DNA from: Oligosphaeraceae bacterium
GTDB lineage: Bacteria; Verrucomicrobiota; Lentisphaeria; Oligosphaerales; Oligosphaeraceae
DNA: 26,059 nt
Assembly (NCBI GenBank): GCA_012515455.1
Contig: JAAYYJ010000069.1
Span: forward strand, 1 to 26,059
Direction: 5' to 3'
The notes beneath the pieces are model-generated. The model did not search any database. It was given only the letters and a program-made list of their open reading frames with translations, and was not told the origin of the DNA. The position numbers and the translations under genes are program-made. Shown piece by piece: positions 22,705 to 26,059 of this stretch. How positions within the stretch are numbered: the stretch's first letter is position 1; each line of letters opens with the position of its first letter.

Positions 22705-23172
22705 ATGAATATTACTGTCCAATGTCCGCACTGCAAGACGGTTCTGCACAGCGATGACAGCTACTGCGGCAAGGCAGTCCAATGCTCGCAATGTTCGCAG
22801 TCTTTCATCGTCGGACAAGGCACCCCCGCAGCTGTGCCGCCGCCGGTGGCCCCGACCGCGTCATTATCCCAGCCCGCAGGAACATACGATGCGGCCGGAC
22901 AGAATTATTACCCGCGCCAGACTTGCGGCAAAGCCACTGCGGCGCTGGTCTGCAGCATCATCGGCCTGTTGTGCTGTCAGGTCGGTTCCATCCTGGGCAT
23001 AGTGCTCGGTTTCCTGGCCAAGGGCGAAATCAGGAACTCCAACGGGCGGCTGGAAGGCGACACTATGGCTACCGTGGGCATTGTGCTGGGATTCCTGGGA
23101 CTGGTCTGGGGGGTGCTCTTTTTCCTGTTCGGATTCGCCAGCACATTCGCAGAGGTACTGGAGAGTTTGTGA
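22705..23172 (+). CDS. Zinc-ribbon plus DUF4190-like small membrane protein
   Basis: A 155-residue protein. The N-terminus is a zinc ribbon, CPHCKTVLHSDDSYC...CSQC (Cys7, Cys10, Cys27, Cys30), like the MJ0042-type ribbons common in PVC bacteria and myxobacteria. A Pro/Ala-rich linker (about 38-68) follows. Two hydrophobic hairpin segments come next (about 78-106 and 118-150, GKATAALVCSIIGLLCCQVGSILGIVLGFLAKGEI), matching the DUF4190 pattern with its central GEI-N motif. It is probably anchored in the inner membrane with the ribbon in the cytoplasm. AAAGGGA precedes the ATG. It is convergent with the deacetylase gene, 42 bases apart. Function unknown. Confidence 0.85.
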   Translation: MNITVQCPHCKTVLHSDDSYCGKAVQCSQCSQSFIVGQGTPAAVPPPVAPTASLSQPAGTYDAAGQNYYPRQTCGKATAALVCSIIGLLCCQVGSILGIVLGFLAKGEIRNSNGRLEGDTMATVGIVLGFLGLVWGVLFFLFGFASTFAEVLESL

Positions 23173-23214
23173 GCCCCGCCCGGACGCTTTGCTATAGCTT
23201 GATACCGCAGTCCT

Positions 23215-24009
23215 TCAGGCCAGCGACACGGTCTGCCCGGACGGTACCGCCTTGATTTCACCCTTGCCGGCGACCCTGAGCCAGACCGTCAGCGCATTGG
23301 GGTTGTGCACCAGACTGCCGTCAGCCGAGAATTCCAGTCGCCGGGCGGCCATGACGTAATCGTAGATCTCGATATTGGTCGCGTACCAGATTTCCGGCAC
23401 AGCGGACATGCTCCGGCAGAATTCCTCAATCAGCTCCCAGTTGTTCTGGCGCGCGAACTCATAGCTGTGGCCCCAGACATAAAAGAGGCTGAAGGCGCCG
23501 CGCATCTGTTTGAAACGCTCCCCCCGGGCCAGCACGTCGTCGTTGTGGTGGCAGGTGGGGTGCCAGGTGAGCCAGTTATCCGGCAGGCTGTATTTGCCGG
23601 TGCTGACGGTGGTGCGGGAGTAGACAATCCCGGCACTGGCCAGCACGGGCAGGATGGCGCTACTGTAGCCGCCGTTGGGATAGGACATCCCGCGCACCGG
23701 ATAGCCGACCAGGTGCTCCAGCGCCAGGCGGTCTTCCAGCATCTGGTTCAGGATGCAGATATCGGGAATACGATCCAGGGTGGGATGGTTCTTGCTATGG
23801 CAGGAGACCTCGTGTCCCTGGTACAGCACGCCGGCCTCGGCCAAGGTTCCGGGGCCTTGCCGCCCCGAATTGAGATGGAAGGTTCCTTTGATGCCGTGCC
23901 GGTTAAAAATTTCCAGCAGGCGACGGTCTTCCTCCACACCGTCATCATAACTCATGGTCAGGGCTTTGGTGCGACCCTCCGGGAACACAAAATCAGAATA
24001 GATATTCAT
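23215..24009 (-). CDS. NodB-type polysaccharide deacetylase
   Basis: A 264-residue protein of carbohydrate esterase family 4. The ATG at 24009 is preferred to an upstream in-frame TTG at 24039 that would overlap accB. Motif 1 is TMSYDDGVEEDRRL (Asp22, Asp23), motif 2 is HEVSCHSKNHPTL (His71, His75), and motif 3 is MSYPNGGYSS, where many members have RxPxG/Y. WHPTCHHNDD and FYVWGHSYEF provide later histidines. The C-terminal 50 residues form a beta-rich extension. There is no signal peptide, so the action may be cytoplasmic, or export may be non-classical. Substrates in the family include chitooligosaccharides, peptidoglycan GlcNAc and xylan; which one applies is unclear. It is the last gene of the obg-to-deacetylase minus-strand series. 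Confidence 0.88.
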   Translation of the reverse strand: MNIYSDFVFPEGRTKALTMSYDDGVEEDRRLLEIFNRHGIKGTFHLNSGRQGPGTLAEAGVLYQGHEVSCHSKNHPTLDRIPDICILNQMLEDRLALEHLVGYPVRGMSYPNGGYSSAILPVLASAGIVYSRTTVSTGKYSLPDNWLTWHPTCHHNDDVLARGERFKQMRGAFSLFYVWGHSYEFARQNNWELIEEFCRSMSAVPEIWYATNIEIYDYVMAARRLEFSADGSLVHNPNALTVWLRVAGKGEIKAVPSGQTVSLA

Positions 24010-24028
24010 GCTGCCGCTTTGCCTTTTG

Positions 24029-24463
24029 TCAGGGTGCAATCAACTCAAACAGGGGCTGGCCGAATTCCACCGGCGTGCCATTCTGGACCAGGATCTTGCT
24101 GACCTTGCCGCAGACTTCAGCCTTGACTTCATTCATTACCTTCATGGCCTCAACTATGCACACGACTTTGCCCAGGCTGACATCGTCGCCCTCTTTCAGG
24201 AAAGGGGCGGCCTCGGGGGCGCTGGCGCTGTAGAAGGTCCCGGGCATGGGAGCAGTAATGCAGATGGTTTTGACCTCCGGGACCACCGCCGAGACCTCAG
24301 TTGCTACCGCTGCCGGGAGCTTCTGCTGGACCGCATGGTCAATAAATTCGCGGGACTGGCCACGGCAGAGACGGACGGAAAAATTCTCCTGGGCGATTTC
24401 CAGCTCCGTCAACTGATGCTGGGTCATAATTTCCGCCAGTTTAGCTACAATCCTGGTATCCAT
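24029..24463 (-). CDS. accB: Biotin carboxyl carrier protein of acetyl-CoA carboxylase
   Basis: A 144-residue protein. The ATG at 24463 is preceded by GGGAGAA. An N-terminal helical part (MDTRIVAKLAEIMTQHQLTELEIAQENFSVRL) of AccB type precedes a Pro/Ala/Val-rich linker. The C-terminal biotinyl domain starts with ITAPMPGTFY and carries EAMKVMNEV with the biotinylated Lys, then GKVSKILVQNGTPVEFGQPLFELI. It carries carboxyl-biotin between the carboxylase and transferase in fatty-acid synthesis. The biotin carboxylase gene, often adjacent, is not downstream here: the following gene is the deacetylase, about 20 bases on. Longer upstream frames (to 24733) are discarded because they lack family character. 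Confidence 0.95.
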   Translation of the reverse strand: MDTRIVAKLAEIMTQHQLTELEIAQENFSVRLCRGQSREFIDHAVQQKLPAAVATEVSAVVPEVKTICITAPMPGTFYSASAPEAAPFLKEGDDVSLGKVVCIVEAMKVMNEVKAEVCGKVSKILVQNGTPVEFGQPLFELIAP

Positions 24464-24485
24464 AATCACATTCTCCCGGTTAAAG

Positions 24486-25118
24486 TTAAGCAGTTGCAGT
24501 ATTAAAGACGCCCCGGTGGTCCGCGACGGCACAGGCCGCCGAGACAGGCTTGTCAAAATCCGCGAAGACGCCTTTCTGCATGATGAAGGTGCAGGCTGCC
24601 GCGGCGTCACTGGCCTCAAACGCGTCCTCGCGCTGTTCCGGCCCTGGTTCATTGCGTTCGTAGGTGCAGACGTAGAATGCCTGCCCGGGCCGCAGCGAGT
24701 ACTCGCGGATGAGCAGTGCGTCCTGGCGCACAATGGCCAGGAAGCCGCGGCTGCCGTCCGGGCTGATTACGCCGGTGATACGCGGGGTGTTCAGGCTGTC
24801 ATGTTCATAGTCCAAAGACAGCATCACGTACGCCAGGGCGTCGCGCGGGGGCATGCCGGCAGCGATCTTCTCGCTGACGGGGTCGGTCTGGGAGCCATTG
24901 CTGACGATGGCGTAATTGCCGGCGAAACGCAGGCAATTGTAGGCGATGTAGGGATTTTTCTGGATATCGTTCTCGTGTCCCGGCTTGGGGACGATGGCGA
25001 CGGCCTGCCCCAGCATTACGGCCTGACGGTTGGGAAAAGAGCGGGAGGAGACCCGGTACAGCGCGGCACCCTGTCCCGCCAGATTGCGCCCTATGGCTAC
25101 GATTCTGCCAACGTACAT
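24486..25118 (-). CDS. purO: IMP cyclohydrolase, archaeal PurO type
   Basis: A 210-residue protein resembling PurO (COG3363), an Ntn-hydrolase-fold enzyme that closes FAICAR to IMP in the last step of purine synthesis, instead of the PurH C-terminal domain. The N-terminal MYVGRIVAIGRNLAGQGAALYRVSSRSFPNRQAV is the family signature. Conserved NPYIAYNCLRFAGNYAIVSNGSQTDPVSEKI and GKP-like and TPRITGVI segments follow, and YVCTYERNEPG lies near the C-terminus. Length is close to the roughly 200 residues of archaeal enzymes. AGAGGAA precedes the ATG. It lies between the small membrane protein gene and accB, in an operon with obg. No purH is in the window, so it is unknown whether both exist in this genome. 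Confidence 0.88.
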   Translation of the reverse strand: MYVGRIVAIGRNLAGQGAALYRVSSRSFPNRQAVMLGQAVAIVPKPGHENDIQKNPYIAYNCLRFAGNYAIVSNGSQTDPVSEKIAAGMPPRDALAYVMLSLDYEHDSLNTPRITGVISPDGSRGFLAIVRQDALLIREYSLRPGQAFYVCTYERNEPGPEQREDAFEASDAAAACTFIMQKGVFADFDKPVSAACAVADHRGVFNTATA

Positions 25119-25164
25119 GATTGTTCCTCTTGAGGGTTGAAAATTGCGTGCTGCCGGCCAGCCG

Positions 25165-25602
25165 TCAGGCGGCCTGCAGCTGCCAGGCGAAAATCGAGAG
25201 CAATCCCAGCCACAGCAGCGCCAGCCCCAGGCAAAAACAGCGGTGCCAGTGCAGGAGACGCTGTTTGCTCTCGGCCGGGAGTTCTGCGGTGTTCCAGGTA
25301 CTGTGAAAACGGCTGTATGCTCCCCAGGCGCTGAACAGTGCGATCAGCGCAGCGGTGGCTAAGGCCAGCTCCCAGGCTTTGGCCCCGGACACAACCCGGC
25401 GGGCGAAATACAGTCCGGAAAATGTGAAAATAAAGCCCAGCAGCAGTTCCTGCCAGGGCTTCCACAGCAGCAAGGTCCGGAGGTTCGGGGCGGGGGCGGG
25501 GGCAGTGCGGTTCAGGGCTGCGGCTTTTCCTCGCTGGGCGAGCCCGAGCAGCAGCAGCCCCAGGGGCAACATAATCAGAGTCAGTAACAGAAACCAGTTC
25601 AT
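25165..25602 (-). CDS. Small integral membrane protein of unknown function
   Basis: A 145-residue protein with about four hydrophobic segments: 2-22 (LLLTLIMLPLGLLLLGLAQ), about 52-68 (LLLGFIFTFSGLYFA), about 77-94 and about 120-142. A short proline-rich cytoplasmic or periplasmic stretch (APAPAPNLRTL) follows the first. No known domain is recognised. His- and Trp-containing loops (RFHSTWNT, LLHWHRCF) are notable but not diagnostic. It lies 65 bases after the obg stop and 46 bases before the purO-like ATG, probably in the same transcript. Confidence 0.7.
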   Translation of the reverse strand: MNWFLLLTLIMLPLGLLLLGLAQRGKAAALNRTAPAPAPNLRTLLLWKPWQELLLGFIFTFSGLYFARRVVSGAKAWELALATAALIALFSAWGAYSRFHSTWNTAELPAESKQRLLHWHRCFCLGLALLWLGLLSIFAWQLQAA

Positions 25603-25667
25603 GGATTGCTTTTTCCCGCCACCCCGGCATTTCTCACCACCCGCTGCGGAGCAGTGCAGTGCCGGGC

Positions 25668-26059
25668 TTAGAAATCAAAATCATTGTCCTGGTCGCGCTG
25701 CTCTCTCGCGTACTTCCGGCGGCGGGCCAGGATGCGCAGCAGTGCGCCTTCATCTTCCGGCGGAAGCGTGCTCAGCAAGGTGCGCAGGGCCGCAATCACC
25801 GCCGCCGTCTTCTCGCCCAATTCGGCGCAGACCGGGAAGATTTCCAGGCCGGGGTTGCTTGCCCGCAGGCGGCGGATATTTTCCGCCGCTTCGGGGAGGT
25901 CGACTTTATTGGCCAGGATGATGCCTGGCCGGGCAGACAGGCCCGGCTCATAATGCTCCAGCTCGTCTTTGAGAGCGGCAAAATCCTGGAGCGGGTCCCG
26001 GCCGTCCACGCCGGCCATATCCAGGACGTAGCAGAAGATGCGGCAGCGCTCGATATGGC
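25668..26059 (-). CDS. obg: GTPase Obg/CgtA, C-terminal part (5' end outside window)
   Basis: Partial gene: 129 C-terminal residues are visible and the rest lies beyond the right edge. HIERCRIFCYVLDMAG matches Obg just after the switch regions (the family's HIERTRxL). ILANKVDLPEA is the G4 guanine-specificity motif (Asn-Lys-x-Asp), and EIFPVCAELGEKTAAVIAAL is the G5 region. An acidic, basic-flanked tail (KYAREQRDQDNDFDF) ends the protein. Obg proteins are essential GTPases in 50S ribosome assembly and stress signalling. It is the first visible gene of the minus-strand series obg, membrane protein, purO, accB, deacetylase. Confidence 0.9.
   Translation of the reverse strand, partial: HIERCRIFCYVLDMAGVDGRDPLQDFAALKDELEHYEPGLSARPGIILANKVDLPEAAENIRRLRASNPGLEIFPVCAELGEKTAAVIAALRTLLSTLPPEDEGALLRILARRRKYAREQRDQDNDFDF

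Noticed and set aside
22124..22705. 193-codon plus-strand frame across the tRNA-His gene
   Set aside because: It reads through the tRNA and its terminator; composition is low-complexity.

Overview
The window is a G+C-rich bacterial chromosome segment with about two dozen genes. The gene mix suggests an anaerobic or microaerobic member of the PVC superphylum, most likely Lentisphaerota or a relative. It holds a secreted sialate O-acetylesterase-like protein, a secreted alkaline phosphatase, a zinc-ribbon/DUF4190-like membrane protein, a small lipoprotein of DUF3568 type, an archaeal-type IMP cyclohydrolase, a sigma-54 regulator and sulfur/metal proteins. This placement is inference, because there is no rRNA in the window.

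Layout. (1) 1-2650, plus strand: the end of an ExbB/TolQ gene, exbD, ddl (D-Ala-D-Ala ligase) and an amidohydrolase. (2) 2651-4264: 1.6 kb without a credible gene. It contains a four-unit tandem repeat, two short hairpins, a 40-bp direct repeat pair, palindromes, and a roughly 500-bp element with 19-bp perfect terminal inverted repeats. The interior of that element looks like a highly structured RNA. (3) 4265-11644, plus strand: an accessory sulfur/redox/metal island. It encodes a COG1237-type metallo-beta-lactamase (MBL) protein, a PAS/AAA+/Fis sigma-54 activator with a Cys-rich PAS domain, two small NifX/NifB-type (orange-protein-like) proteins, a Prx6-type peroxiredoxin, a CstB-like MBL-rhodanese fusion and a SulP transporter. 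Between the activator gene and the NifX-like pair lie a perfect CTGCTATAG-N8-CTATAGCAG palindrome and a near-consensus -24/-12 promoter, placed as an enhancer site and its target promoter would be.

(4) 11687-22068, minus strand: a lipoprotein, an orphan sugar-type ABC ATPase, miaB, the esterase, a HAD hydrolase and an alkaline phosphatase, in a tightly packed, probably co-transcribed series. Beyond a probable terminator lies a large secreted protein of unknown function. (5) 22423-22591: a complete tRNA-His(GTG) with a plausible promoter and a strong terminator. (6) 22705-23172, plus strand: the zinc-ribbon/DUF4190-like membrane protein. (7) 23215-26059, minus strand: obg (partial), a small membrane protein, the purO-like cyclohydrolase, accB and a NodB-type polysaccharide deacetylase.

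The most interesting part is 4265-11644. It combines an orange-protein-like, sigma-54-controlled metal/sulfur module with peroxide and persulfide detoxification and an anion transporter, next to the non-coding, mobile-element-bearing stretch at 2651-4264. No entry has been checked against a database. Family names rest on recognised motifs.
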